Of a stretch of DNA of 64,000 nt, positions 33,894 through 41,918 are shown piece by piece. Position 1 is the first letter of the stretch, and each line of letters starts with the position of its first letter. A program made the translations under genes and the position numbers. The notes under the pieces are model-generated. The model saw nothing but the letters and a program-made list of their open reading frames with translations, did no database searches and was not told where the DNA came from. The stretch spans positions 6,524,001-6,588,000 of the forward strand of contig NZ_NETK01000001.1 in NCBI RefSeq assembly GCF_002343915.1, read 5' to 3'. Source of the DNA: Nannocystis exedens (GTDB lineage Bacteria > Myxococcota_A > Polyangia > Nannocystales > Nannocystaceae).

Positions 33894-34571
33894 TCACGCG
33901 TCGGCGGTCCCGCGGTCCTGGCGGTCGAGCGCGAGCGCCTCGTCGTACTCCTGCGGCGTGTTGCAGGTGCGGAGGACGCGGCGGTCGGGCAGCTCGGCGG
34001 CGTCGAGCCAGCGCGCGCCCAGGCGGTCGAACATGAAGAGCGGGCGGCTGCCGCTCTTGGCCAGCACCTCGGCCGCCGCGGCGTGAGCGGCGGCGACGCG
34101 CACGGCGCTGGCCAGCGGGTGCGGGAAGTGGCGGTCGGCCGGGTCGCCCGAGGCCGGGGCGTCGAACGGCAAGATGCCCCCGAGGCCAGGTTCGTCGACG
34201 AGCCGGCGGACCAGCAGGCGCACGTAGTCGGCGCTGAGGAACGGGCTGTCGCAGGCGCCGAGGTAGGCGAACTCGGCGCGGTGGGCGACGAGCACGCCGA
34301 GGCCGGCGAACAGGCCGACGAGCGGGCCGCCGTGGCCGAACTCGGGTGGGTCGTAGGCCAGCACGACCTCGGGCGGCAGCGGCGGCAACGGCTGGCCGGT
34401 CTGGGCGACGACGACGATCGGTCGGTCGCACACCTCGCGCAGGACGTCGACGACGTGGCACAAGAGCGGCTGCCCGCGCCACGGCAACAGGGCCTTGGGC
34501 GCGCCCATGCGAGAAGAGCGTCCGCCCGCGAGGACGACGGCGCCGCAGGACTGGATGGAGGCGTCGGACAT
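33894..34571 (-). CDS. mobA: molybdenum cofactor guanylyltransferase MobA
   Basis: A 225-residue enzyme that joins GMP to molybdopterin. The nucleotide site is 'AVVLAGGRSSRMGAPKALLP', followed by 'PPEFGHGGPLVGLFAGLGVL' and the metal-binding 'AYLGACDSPFLSADYVRLLV'. The ATG at 34571 is chosen because the upstream frame is low-complexity. With the two MoeA-type genes and the NuoEF-like protein on the same strand it forms a molybdenum-cofactor neighbourhood, although an uncharacterised gene and a 557-base gap intervene. A CTP-using MocA-like activity cannot be excluded from sequence alone. Confidence 0.85.
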   Translation of the reverse strand: MSDASIQSCGAVVLAGGRSSRMGAPKALLPWRGQPLLCHVVDVLREVCDRPIVVVAQTGQPLPPLPPEVVLAYDPPEFGHGGPLVGLFAGLGVLVAHRAEFAYLGACDSPFLSADYVRLLVRRLVDEPGLGGILPFDAPASGDPADRHFPHPLASAVRVAAAHAAAAEVLAKSGSRPLFMFDRLGARWLDAAELPDRRVLRTCNTPQEYDEALALDRQDRGTADA

Positions 34572-35128
34572 GGCGGCCGAGGGCGAGCGTGACAAAGGCA
34601 GCCTGCGTTGGCAAGAGAGCCGCGTGCCCCCGTTTGCCTCCCGCGCTGTCGGCGGCGCTCGCGGAGGATCGCGGGGGCGCGCCACGCCAGGATGCAGACG
34701 GCGCGCCGGCGCGGCACGAGGCGAAGCGTTCGCGGCCGAGACCTGCAGCGCGACGGGCCGCTCGACGGCCGCGCGAGTCACTGGCGGCGCGAGTCGTCGC
34801 GCAGGGACGAAGCGCTCGCGAGCCTCGGGCGCGCGATGAGGCGGCGTGGATCCAGATCCGCCATGTGCCCGCGGATGGGCCGCGGAGTGACGGGGACCAT
34901 GAGAGCGCCGAGGTCGTGGCGCGGACCTCACGGGAGTTTTGTGCAGCGCGGGCGAGGAGCGATACGCGGAGCGTGGGGCTCGCTCCATCGGAATCACGAC
35001 GACGAGCCGGCGCCGCTCGAGGCGAGCGGTTCAGTCCTCTTCACAACAGTTGCCCGATGGGCCGCGCGATCGAGCGCGGGCCCGTGAGCGTGGACGATGC
35101 ATGCTCGCGCAGTCGGCCGGAGCTTCGC
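34572..35128. other. gene-free stretch
   Basis: About 560 bases without a credible gene between two minus-strand genes. Frames on both strands are Arg/Ala-rich with no family-like segment. No repeat copy of the CATGTCC family was seen. It presumably contains the mobA promoter. Confidence 0.45.
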
Positions 35129-36022
35129 TCAGCGCGGCAGGCCGGTGCGGGGATCGAGGGTCGTGACGTGCAGCGGCGCGCGGACGGAAGGGTCGTCGGC
35201 GTCGGCGACGAGGTGGACGCGGACGAGGTCGCCGTCGGGCTCGGCCCACACGCCCTCGAACTTGTGACGACCCGGCAACGCGAGCCGCCACGTCACCTGG
35301 TGCGGCGGGTCGAGGCGGACGAGCGCCGAGCCGAGGCAGGCGCCGTCGGCGTAGGTGTCGCGCGAGTCCTCGGCGGCGGCCGTGAGCAGGAGGCCGCCGT
35401 CGGGCAGCGCGGCCGCGTCGGTGACGGTGTAGGGCACGCCCGCGACGTCGCCGAGGTCGACGAACGCGAGGTCGCGGATCAGGGCGGCCGTCCAGGCCGC
35501 GCGGGCAGTCACCGCCGCGGCCACGCCGGCGCGGTCGAGGCGGACCAGCGCGTTGCGGTTGCCGACCCCGTTGCCGCGCTGCAGCAGCACGAGGTGGTCG
35601 CCCCACACGGCCGCGCCCTCGAGGTTGAGCTCCGGCACCTGGCCGGCGAGCGCGGCGTGCAGCGGGGCCAGCGAAAACTCGGAGCATGTCGCGGAGGACA
35701 TGTCCTCCGCGACATGGATGACGACGCCGGCCTGGCGATTGGGCCGCGAGCCCGAGCCGAGCGCCAGCAGGGCGCCGCCGTCCCACGGGCACAGGGCCTC
35801 GAAGTCGGGCTTCTCGCGCTTGCGCGCGGCCGGCTCGCGCGGCAGCACCCCCGCGCGCAGCGGGTAGCGGCGCGGCGGGCCGACCTCGGGGTAGGCGTGC
35901 AGCTCGAGCTCGTCGTCGGCGACCACGAACGACCAGCCGCCGCGGCGCACCAGGCCGCTCGCGGCCGACAGCTCGAGGTCGCGCAGGTGGTGGAGTCGAA
36001 GGGGCGCAGGGGACATGTTCAT
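35129..36022 (-). CDS. uncharacterised protein interrupted in frame by a 32-bp palindrome
   Basis: A 297-residue soluble protein, no family recognised. It is rich in beta strands with blade-like segments ('GGWSFVVADDELELHAYPEV', 'GAAVWGDHLVLLQRGNGVGN', 'AAALPDGGLLLTAAAEDSRD', 'YADGACLGSALVRLDPP', 'KFEGVWAEPDGDLVRVHLVA'), suggesting a propeller of esterase-like or SdiA-like type. At residues about 103-113 it reads 'HVAEDMSSATC', the translation of a perfect 32-bp palindrome. It lies 25 bases after the MoeA-PBP fusion gene on the same strand. Both possible starts, ATG at 36022 and at 36016, are themselves part of a repeat copy, so a repeat supplies the start codon. Confidence 0.65.
   Translation of the reverse strand: MNMSPAPLRLHHLRDLELSAASGLVRRGGWSFVVADDELELHAYPEVGPPRRYPLRAGVLPREPAARKREKPDFEALCPWDGGALLALGSGSRPNRQAGVVIHVAEDMSSATCSEFSLAPLHAALAGQVPELNLEGAAVWGDHLVLLQRGNGVGNRNALVRLDRAGVAAAVTARAAWTAALIRDLAFVDLGDVAGVPYTVTDAAALPDGGLLLTAAAEDSRDTYADGACLGSALVRLDPPHQVTWRLALPGRHKFEGVWAEPDGDLVRVHLVADADDPSVRAPLHVTTLDPRTGLPR
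35685..35716. repeat. perfect 32-bp palindrome of the dispersed family, inside a gene
   Basis: The 32 bases are fully self-complementary. The centre is GGACATGTCC and both ends are CATGTCGCGGAGG or its complement. This is the longest and most exact member in the window, and it is translated in frame without disrupting the gene. Confidence 0.9.
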
Positions 36023-36044
36023 CGGGACATGCTGGAAAGGACAG
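36011..36044. repeat. dispersed repeat supplying a start codon
   Basis: GGACATGTTC, GGGACATGC and GGACAGCC lie between the MoeA-PBP stop and the next gene. The two candidate ATG codons of the downstream gene are the CATG cores of this repeat. Confidence 0.6.
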
Positions 36045-36047
36045 CCA

Positions 36048-38057
36048 TCAGGCGTCGAAGCCGGCCGCTCGCAGCTCCGCGCGGAGCTCCGGATCGGCCA
36101 AAATTTGCAAGAAGGTCTGGACGGCCGGGCGGGAGCGGCGGGCGCGGGGGATGACGAAGTCGTAGTGCTCGAGGCGGATCGGGCAGAAGCGCAGGCCGGC
36201 GTCGCGGGCGACGGTGGAGATCGCCACGCCCCAGTCGGCCCGGCCGGAGGCGACGCAGGCGGCGACGCCGCTGTGCGAGCGGGCCTCGTGCGAATAGCCG
36301 GACGGCCGCGGCCCCGGGCCGAGCAGCGCGTCGAGCAAGATCCGCGTGCCGCTGCCGCGGTTGCGGTTGACGAGGAAGACCTCCGGGTCGCGCACGCACG
36401 CCGGCAGCGCGAACGGCTGCGGGCAGGCCGCGAAGCGCGGGTCATCGGCGCGGCTGACCAGGCCCTGCATGCGGCCGTAGCCGGGCACGAGGTCGCAGTC
36501 GTCGGGCACGAAGGCGCGGTTGTATGCGTCGGTGTCGGGGTCGAGCAGATGGATCGGGGCGACGTCGCACAGCCCGCGCGCGGCCGCGGCGAGCCCGCCC
36601 TGGCTGCCCTGGGCCAGCAGGCGCACCGCCAGGCCGCGGGCGTGCAGGCGGTCGACCAGGCGCTCGAGGCCGGTGCAGTGGCTGCCGACGATCACGAGGT
36701 CGGGCGCGGCCGCGTCGCGGTCGATCGGGTGGACATCGACCGTCGCGCCGGCGAGCAGGCGCTCGGTCTGGCGCGGCACGGCGATGAAGCCGTCGGCCCG
36801 GCAGAACGCGGTGACCGAGCCCGAGCCCTTGCCGATCGGCAGGGCCAGCGGAAGGCTGGCGCCGGGGGCATGTAGCGAAGAACCTGTCTGGATCGACATG
36901 TCCGCGGGGGCATGTTCCTCGGGTCCGGCGAGGAGCTGGACCAGGGCGTACTCGCGGCGGCCGCGCTCGCTGGCGAGGTCGTGCGGCAGGCGGGCGATCA
37001 GCGGCGGGGCCGCGGCCGCGCGCAGGCCGGCGAGGGCGCGCAGCAGCGGGGCGACGAACTCGTGGAAGGTGAACAGCGCCGAGGTGGGGAAGCCGGGCAG
37101 GACGGCCAGCGGGACCCGGCGCTCGCCGACGGCGGTGACGGCGAGGCACAGCGGCTTGCCGGGCTTGAGGGCGACGCCGTGGACGCACACGGCAGGGGCG
37201 CCGGGCTCGGGCCCGGGCAGGCGGGCCACGGCGGCGGCGCTGAGGTCGCCGGCGCCCTTGCTGGTGCCGCCGCTGAGCAGCACGACGTCGCAGCGGTGCT
37301 CGTGCAGGGCTGTCCGCAGCGCCAGGTCGAGGCCGGCCGGGTCGTCGCCGACGATCCCGAGGGCCAGCGGCTCGGCGCCGAGCTCGCGGCAGCTGTCGGC
37401 GAGGAAGGTCTGGTTGCAGTCGTGGATCTGCCCCGGCAGCAGCGGGCCGCCGGGCGCGACCAGCTCGTCGCCGGTCGAGAGGATGGCGACCCGCGGGCGG
37501 CGGACCACGCGGGCCGACGCGCGCCCGACGGCCGCGAGCACGGCGGTCTCGCGCGGGCCGAGGCGGGCGCCCGGGCGCAGCACGACCTCGCCGCGGGTGA
37601 TGTCGCCGCCGACGACGGCGATCATCGCCCCCGGCACGACCGGGCGGCGCACCAGCAGCTCGCCGCGCTCCTCGTCGGTGTCCTCGACCATGACGACCGC
37701 GTCGGCGCCGCGGACGAGGGCGCCGCCGGTGGCGATCGAGACGGCCTCGCCTGGTCCGAGGGTCATGTCCGGAGGGACACCCGGAACGACGACCTCCGGG
37801 CGCAGGCGCAGCCGCGCGGGCGCGCGCTCGCTGGCGCCGTAGGTGTCGGCCGCGCGCACGGCGTAGCCGTCGACGTTGCTGCGGTCGAAGCCGGGGACGT
37901 CGCGCGGGCTGGCCACGGCCTCGGCGAGCACCCGCCCGCACAGCCCCGCCAGCGGGACGTCCTCGCTGGCCAACGGGACAGGTCGCGCGGCCGCCCACCA
38001 GCGGGCGACCGCGACCTCGGGGTCGGCGACCTGAAGGAATTGACGCTGCTCGGTCAC
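36048..38057 (-). CDS. moeA: molybdopterin molybdotransferase MoeA fused to a periplasmic-binding-protein-like domain
   Basis: A 669-residue fusion. Residues about 1-420 are MoeA: 'VPGFDRSNVDGYAVRAADTY', 'LGPGEAVSIATGGALVRGAD', 'AVVMVEDTDEERGELLVRRP', 'RPRVAILSTGDELVAPGGPL', 'VVLLSGGTSKGAGDLSAAAV' and 'VHGVALKPGKPLCLAV'; it inserts molybdate into adenylylated molybdopterin. From about 455 on is a PBP_like domain: 'PDLVIVGSHCTGLERLVDRL', 'RGLCDVAPIHLLDPDTDAYN' and 'FLVNRNRGSGTRILLDALLG', a fold that in related proteins binds molybdate or a co-substrate. This MoeA-PBP layout is known in several phyla. The junction carries an in-frame repeat (36865-36921, 'HAPADMSIQTGSSLHAPGAS') and another copy lies at 37764. 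Confidence 0.9.
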   Translation of the reverse strand: MTEQRQFLQVADPEVAVARWWAAARPVPLASEDVPLAGLCGRVLAEAVASPRDVPGFDRSNVDGYAVRAADTYGASERAPARLRLRPEVVVPGVPPDMTLGPGEAVSIATGGALVRGADAVVMVEDTDEERGELLVRRPVVPGAMIAVVGGDITRGEVVLRPGARLGPRETAVLAAVGRASARVVRRPRVAILSTGDELVAPGGPLLPGQIHDCNQTFLADSCRELGAEPLALGIVGDDPAGLDLALRTALHEHRCDVVLLSGGTSKGAGDLSAAAVARLPGPEPGAPAVCVHGVALKPGKPLCLAVTAVGERRVPLAVLPGFPTSALFTFHEFVAPLLRALAGLRAAAAPPLIARLPHDLASERGRREYALVQLLAGPEEHAPADMSIQTGSSLHAPGASLPLALPIGKGSGSVTAFCRADGFIAVPRQTERLLAGATVDVHPIDRDAAAPDLVIVGSHCTGLERLVDRLHARGLAVRLLAQGSQGGLAAAARGLCDVAPIHLLDPDTDAYNRAFVPDDCDLVPGYGRMQGLVSRADDPRFAACPQPFALPACVRDPEVFLVNRNRGSGTRILLDALLGPGPRPSGYSHEARSHSGVAACVASGRADWGVAISTVARDAGLRFCPIRLEHYDFVIPRARRSRPAVQTFLQILADPELRAELRAAGFDA
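36865..36921. repeat. cluster of dispersed palindromes inside moeA
   Basis: GCATGTAG, ACCTGTCT, GACATGTCC and GCATGTTCC follow one another within the coding sequence and are translated in frame between the MoeA and PBP-like domains. The reading frame is kept throughout. Confidence 0.7.
37764..37780. repeat. dispersed palindromic repeat inside moeA
   Basis: CATGTCC GGA GGGACAC encodes part of 'VPGVPPDMTLGPGEA', just before a conserved MoeA strand. Confidence 0.5.
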
Positions 38058-38219
38058 GGGGAGGGTAAAGGGGCGAGGGCGCGGACGAGGAGAGGGAAGG
38101 GAGGGGCGAGGGGGGCGAGCGCTCGAAGCGTTGCGGTGAGGCGGCGGACGGGAGCGTCGACGGGTGGCGCGGCGAAGTCGACGAGGCTTCGAAGCGTGCG
38201 GACTGGGCGAAGCGGAAGC

Positions 38220-39749
38220 TCAGGGGTCGAACAGATACACGCGGACGGGCTCGCCGGCGGCGGCGCCCTCGCTGTCGGCGTCGACGAGTACGAAGCCGTC
38301 GGCGACCACGGTGGACGACAGGTTGCTGGCGCCGCTGGTGGCCACGGGCTCGACCTCGTGCGCGCCGAGGCGACGCACGCGGACGAAGTCGGTGCGGCCG
38401 ACCTTGCTGGTCAGCTTGCGGGCCAGCACGAGCTCGACGCTGCGGTGCGGGAAGGCCCACGGGTCGGGCCGGCCGCCGAGGGCGCGCACCAGCGGGCCGA
38501 CCACCAGCTCGTAGGCGCACAGGCACGAGACCGGGTTGCCCGGGAGCAGGAACACCGGGCGGCCGTCGTGGGCCCGGCCGAGCGCCGTCGGGCTGGCCGG
38601 GCGGACCGCCAGGCCGTGCAGGTCGAGGCGCCCGCGCTCGCGGAAGATCTGCGGCATCAGGTCCTCGGGGCCCACGCTGGTCGCGCCGGAGATCAGCAGG
38701 ACGTCGGCCGGGCCGGCCAGCAGCGCCTCGAGGCCCGCGCGCAGGGCCGCGACGCCGTCGCGGGCGCGCAGCGGGGCCAGCCACGCGGCGCCGTCGCGCG
38801 CGGCCAGGCCGGCGAGCACGAGCGAGTTGCTGTCGACGATCTGGTGCGGGCCGGGGGCGGTGCCGGGCGGGACCAACTCGTCGCCGGTGACCAGAAGGCC
38901 GAGGCGCGGGCGGCGGACCACGGCGACGCCGGCCAGGCCGAGCGAGGCGAGGGCGCCGACGTCCTGCGGCCGCAGGCGGCGCCCGGCGGTGAGCACACAT
39001 GTCCCCCGGGACATGTCCTCTCCGACCTGCCCGGTGTGACGCAGCGGCGGGACCGACCCCAGCAGCTCGACCAGGACCCGCCCGCCGCGCACGACCTCGC
39101 GCGCGAGCTCGGCCTGCAGCACGGCGTCGGCCCCGGCGGGCAGCGGCGCGCCGGTGGCGATCCGCACCGCCTCGCCGGGGCCCAGGGCGGCCGGATAGGG
39201 GCGCCCGGGCAAGCTGTCCCCGCGGACAGGCAGGACCAGCGGCGCGTCGACGGTGGCGCCGAAGCTGTCCTCGCCGCGCAGGGCGTAGCCGTCGACCGCC
39301 GCGCGCACGTAGCCGGGGACGTCGATCGGCGCGAGGACGTCGGCGGCGAGGACCCGGCCATACGCCGCCGCCAGCGGGACCTCTTCGCCGGGCAGACGGA
39401 CCGCCCGTTCGCGTAGCAGGGCCAGCGCGTCGGCGAGGTCGGCGCGGGCCTGAAAGCCCCGCATACGCGGGTCGCCGCTGTCCTGTGGGACATGTCCTGA
39501 GAGATCTGCCGAATTCGCACCGGCGGGTCGCGCGCCCGAGTCGCCGGGCCTGGTGGCGCGGCTCATGCCCGGGTCGCCACTGTCCTTTGGGACATGTCCC
39601 GAAAGACTGGACGCCCGCGGGCCCGCGGGCGCGGTCGGGCCGCGCGTGTCGGGGCCGTCGCTGTCCGCGGGGACATGTCCCGAGGGACCAGGCGCGCGCC
39701 CGCCGGCGTGGGTCGCGCCCCGGGCGTCGGGCTTGGTCGGACCGCTCAT
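38220..39749 (-). CDS. second MoeA-type molybdotransferase with repeat-built N-terminal linker
   Basis: A 509-residue protein. From about residue 100 it is a standard MoeA: 'PIDVPGYVRAAVDGYALRGE', 'LGPGEAVRIATGAPLPAGAD', 'RPRLGLLVTGDELVPPGTAP', 'VLLISGATSVGPEDLMPQIF', 'GLAVRPASPTALGRAHDGRP' and 'VFLLPGNPVSCLCAYELVVG', plus a domain IV. The first 100 residues are a low-complexity linker containing three copies of 'SGHVPxDS(G)DP', each the translation of a palindromic repeat. Two more repeats lie at 38997-39030 ('GEDMSRGTC') and 39214-39230. It starts at an ATG that overlaps the upstream NuoEF-like stop by four bases. Two MoeA genes in one cluster may serve different metals or enzymes. Confidence 0.87.
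   Translation of the reverse strand: MSGPTKPDARGATHAGGRAPGPSGHVPADSDGPDTRGPTAPAGPRASSLSGHVPKDSGDPGMSRATRPGDSGARPAGANSADLSGHVPQDSGDPRMRGFQARADLADALALLRERAVRLPGEEVPLAAAYGRVLAADVLAPIDVPGYVRAAVDGYALRGEDSFGATVDAPLVLPVRGDSLPGRPYPAALGPGEAVRIATGAPLPAGADAVLQAELAREVVRGGRVLVELLGSVPPLRHTGQVGEDMSRGTCVLTAGRRLRPQDVGALASLGLAGVAVVRRPRLGLLVTGDELVPPGTAPGPHQIVDSNSLVLAGLAARDGAAWLAPLRARDGVAALRAGLEALLAGPADVLLISGATSVGPEDLMPQIFRERGRLDLHGLAVRPASPTALGRAHDGRPVFLLPGNPVSCLCAYELVVGPLVRALGGRPDPWAFPHRSVELVLARKLTSKVGRTDFVRVRRLGAHEVEPVATSGASNLSSTVVADGFVLVDADSEGAAAGEPVRVYLFDP
38997..39030. repeat. dispersed palindromic repeats inside the second moeA
   Basis: CATGTCCC CC GGGACATG is a perfect hairpin and is followed by GTCC and ACCTGCCC. 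It encodes 'VGEDMSRGTC' in a loop of the MoeA fold. Confidence 0.75.
39478..39692. repeat. three successive palindromic repeats forming the MoeA linker
   Basis: Copies at 39478-39508, 39580-39610 and 39661-39692 share CTGTCCNNNGGGACATGTCC and about 10 flanking bases (for example GGGTCGCC before it). They are spaced by about 100 and 80 bases and encode three 'SGHVPxDS' peptides. Confidence 0.8.
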
Positions 39750-41362
39750 GACCTCCGGGTCGGGCGCGTGGGCGGCAGGCGGTCGAGGATCGACACGACC
39801 GGCAGGAGGGCGACCTGGCCGAGGCCGCAGATGCTGGTCTGGCCGAGGGTGCGGTCGAGCTGGCGCAGCAGCTCGGGGGTGTCCTCGGCGGCCTCGCCCG
39901 CGAGCCAGCGGTCGAGGAGGACGACGGCCTTCTCGGTGCCGACGCGGCACGGCACGCACTTGCCGCACGACTCGTTGCGGAAGAAGCGGGTGACGTTGGC
40001 CCCGAGCTCGAGCATGTCGCGGCCGGCGGCGACGACGATCACGGCGCCCGAGCCGAGCGACGAGCCGGCGCGCCGCAGATGATCGAAGTCCAGCGGCGTG
40101 TCGAGGGCGTCGGCGGTGAGGAACGCCGTCGACGCGCCGCCGGGCATCACCGCCTGCACCGCGGCCCCGTCCGGCACGCCGCCGGCGAGGGCGACGAGCT
40201 CGGCGATCGTGGTGCCGGTGGCGATCTCGTAGACCCCGGGGCTCGCCACGTCGCCGCTGATCGACACGAACTTGAGGCCGGCGCAGCCGCGCAGGCCCTG
40301 GGCCTTCCACCAGGCCGCGCCGCGGGCGGCGATCGCCGTGGCCATGGTCAGGGTCTCGACGTTGTTGATCAGCGTGGGCCGGCCGAACAGGCCGGCGATC
40401 CCGGGGAACGGCGGCTTGTTGCGCGGCTCGCCGCGCCGGTCCTCGAGCGCCTCGAGCAGCGCGGTCTCCTCGCCCATGATGTAGCCGCCGGGCGAGACGA
40501 AGATCTCGAGCTCGACGCCGAGTTCGCCGGCGACCCGCGCCGCGACCTCCTGCTCGCGCGCGAGGGCGCGGCGCTCGAGCTCGTACTCGTGGCGCAGGTA
40601 GACGATCGCCCGCCGGGCGCCGACGACCACCGCGCCGAGCAGCATGCCCTCCCACACCAGGTGCGGCAGGCTGGCCAGCAGCTCGCGGTCCTTGAAGGTG
40701 CCGGGCTCGCTCTCGTCGGCGTTGCAGACGACGAACTTCTCGTCGGAGACGGCGTCGCGGACGGTGCGCCACTTGAGCGCGGTGGGGAAGCCGGCTCCGC
40801 CCATGCCGCGGAGGCCGGCCTCCTTGAGCTCGCCGAGCAGCGCCTCGGCGGCCGCGGCACCGCCGGCCGCGAGCGCGCGCACGGTCGCGTAGCGCTCGCC
40901 GGGGCGCGCGTAGGGGTCGACGCGGTAGGACTTCGTCGCTACGTCGAGGTGCTCGCGCTCGTGCCCGGCCCGGAGGGCCGCCAGAGCGGCCGCGGCGCCG
41001 GTGTGCGGGTCGTGGCCGACGAGCACCGCCGGCGCGCTGTCGCAGCGCCCGAGGCACGAGACCTCGCAGACCTCGACGCGCTCGCCTGTGGCGGCCTCGT
41101 GCGCGGCCGCGCCGGCCCGCAGCTCGGCGAGGCAGTCGGCGCCGCCTCGCATCGCGCAGGCGAGGTCGCGGCAGACGTCGAGGCGATGCGCCGCGGGCGG
41201 GGTGCGCCGGTAATGCGGGTAGAACGAGGCGACGCCCTCGATGCGGTGCAGCGGTACGCCGAGGTCCCTGGCCGCGAGCACGAGGTCGTCGGGCCGCAGC
41301 CAGCCGTGCTCGGCTTGCAGGGCGTTGAGGCGCTGAATGATGCTCGGCGGCCGGTACCGCAT
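39746..41362 (-). CDS. NuoE-NuoF fusion, NADH diaphorase subunit (formate dehydrogenase/hydrogenase type)
   Basis: A 538-residue protein. Residues about 1-130 are NuoE-like with its [2Fe-2S] Cys: 'LDVCRDLACAMRGGA' and 'VCEVSCLGRCDSAPAVLVG'. The rest is NuoF-like: FMN/NADH loop 'LRGMGGAGFPTALKWRTVRD', 'VVCNADESEPGTFKDRELLA', 'SPGGYIMGEETALLEALEDR', then the [4Fe-4S] site 'FRNESCGKCVPCRVGTEKAV' with the last Cys in 'TSICGLGQVALLPVV'. Such fused diaphorases reduce NAD+ with electrons from a molybdenum formate dehydrogenase or a hydrogenase. Its overlap with a moeA gene favours a molybdenum enzyme, yet no catalytic subunit is in the window. Confidence 0.87.
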   Translation of the reverse strand: MRYRPPSIIQRLNALQAEHGWLRPDDLVLAARDLGVPLHRIEGVASFYPHYRRTPPAAHRLDVCRDLACAMRGGADCLAELRAGAAAHEAATGERVEVCEVSCLGRCDSAPAVLVGHDPHTGAAAALAALRAGHEREHLDVATKSYRVDPYARPGERYATVRALAAGGAAAAEALLGELKEAGLRGMGGAGFPTALKWRTVRDAVSDEKFVVCNADESEPGTFKDRELLASLPHLVWEGMLLGAVVVGARRAIVYLRHEYELERRALAREQEVAARVAGELGVELEIFVSPGGYIMGEETALLEALEDRRGEPRNKPPFPGIAGLFGRPTLINNVETLTMATAIAARGAAWWKAQGLRGCAGLKFVSISGDVASPGVYEIATGTTIAELVALAGGVPDGAAVQAVMPGGASTAFLTADALDTPLDFDHLRRAGSSLGSGAVIVVAAGRDMLELGANVTRFFRNESCGKCVPCRVGTEKAVVLLDRWLAGEAAEDTPELLRQLDRTLGQTSICGLGQVALLPVVSILDRLPPTRPTRRS

Positions 41363-41918
41363 CGTCGGCGACAGGGTAGCGCACCTTGGCCGCCTGCGAA
41401 GCCGGCGGTCGGGTTTTTTCTGCCGCTGGCGCGGGGCGCACGGGTACTGCGTGAGCTCGCCGTCGCCGCGACGTCTTCGTCGGGCGTGACGATCGCGGCA
41501 GGCCGCCGGTCGAGGCCGCGAGCGGGCGACGTCGGCGCGACGGTGACGGCGCCGAGGGGTCCATCTCTGGCCGACCAACACGGACGGCCGGGAGGTCCGA
41601 GCGACCGCTGTCGTCGCGAGTGCTTCCATCGGGAGCGCGAGGGACTCGACAATCGACGGAGCAGACGTCGACGGCCGTCGCCACGGATGACGAGGTCGAC
41701 AGGCCCAGCGACTGGCAGGAGCACCGGTCGATTCGCGGCAGCGACGGAACAATGGTTTTGTGCAGAACCGCGCGGGCGCGGCGCGGCGGCGCGCACCGGT
41801 GCATCTGCAACGCCGGACCGGAACGCGGCCGCGTTCGCGTGATCTCCGCCAGGCGATGCGGCTCTGGTAAGGTCCACGCATCGCTGCCCTGGTGGGGTTC
41901 GCAGTCTAGGAGTCGAAC
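41363..41918. other. gene-free divergent gap
   Basis: About 556 bases between the divergent NuoEF-like gene and the coiled-coil pair. Frames are Arg/Ala-rich and show no family. A good ribosome site (GGAG seven bases before the GTG at 41919) ends it. Promoters must lie here but none is clear by eye. Confidence 0.45.
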
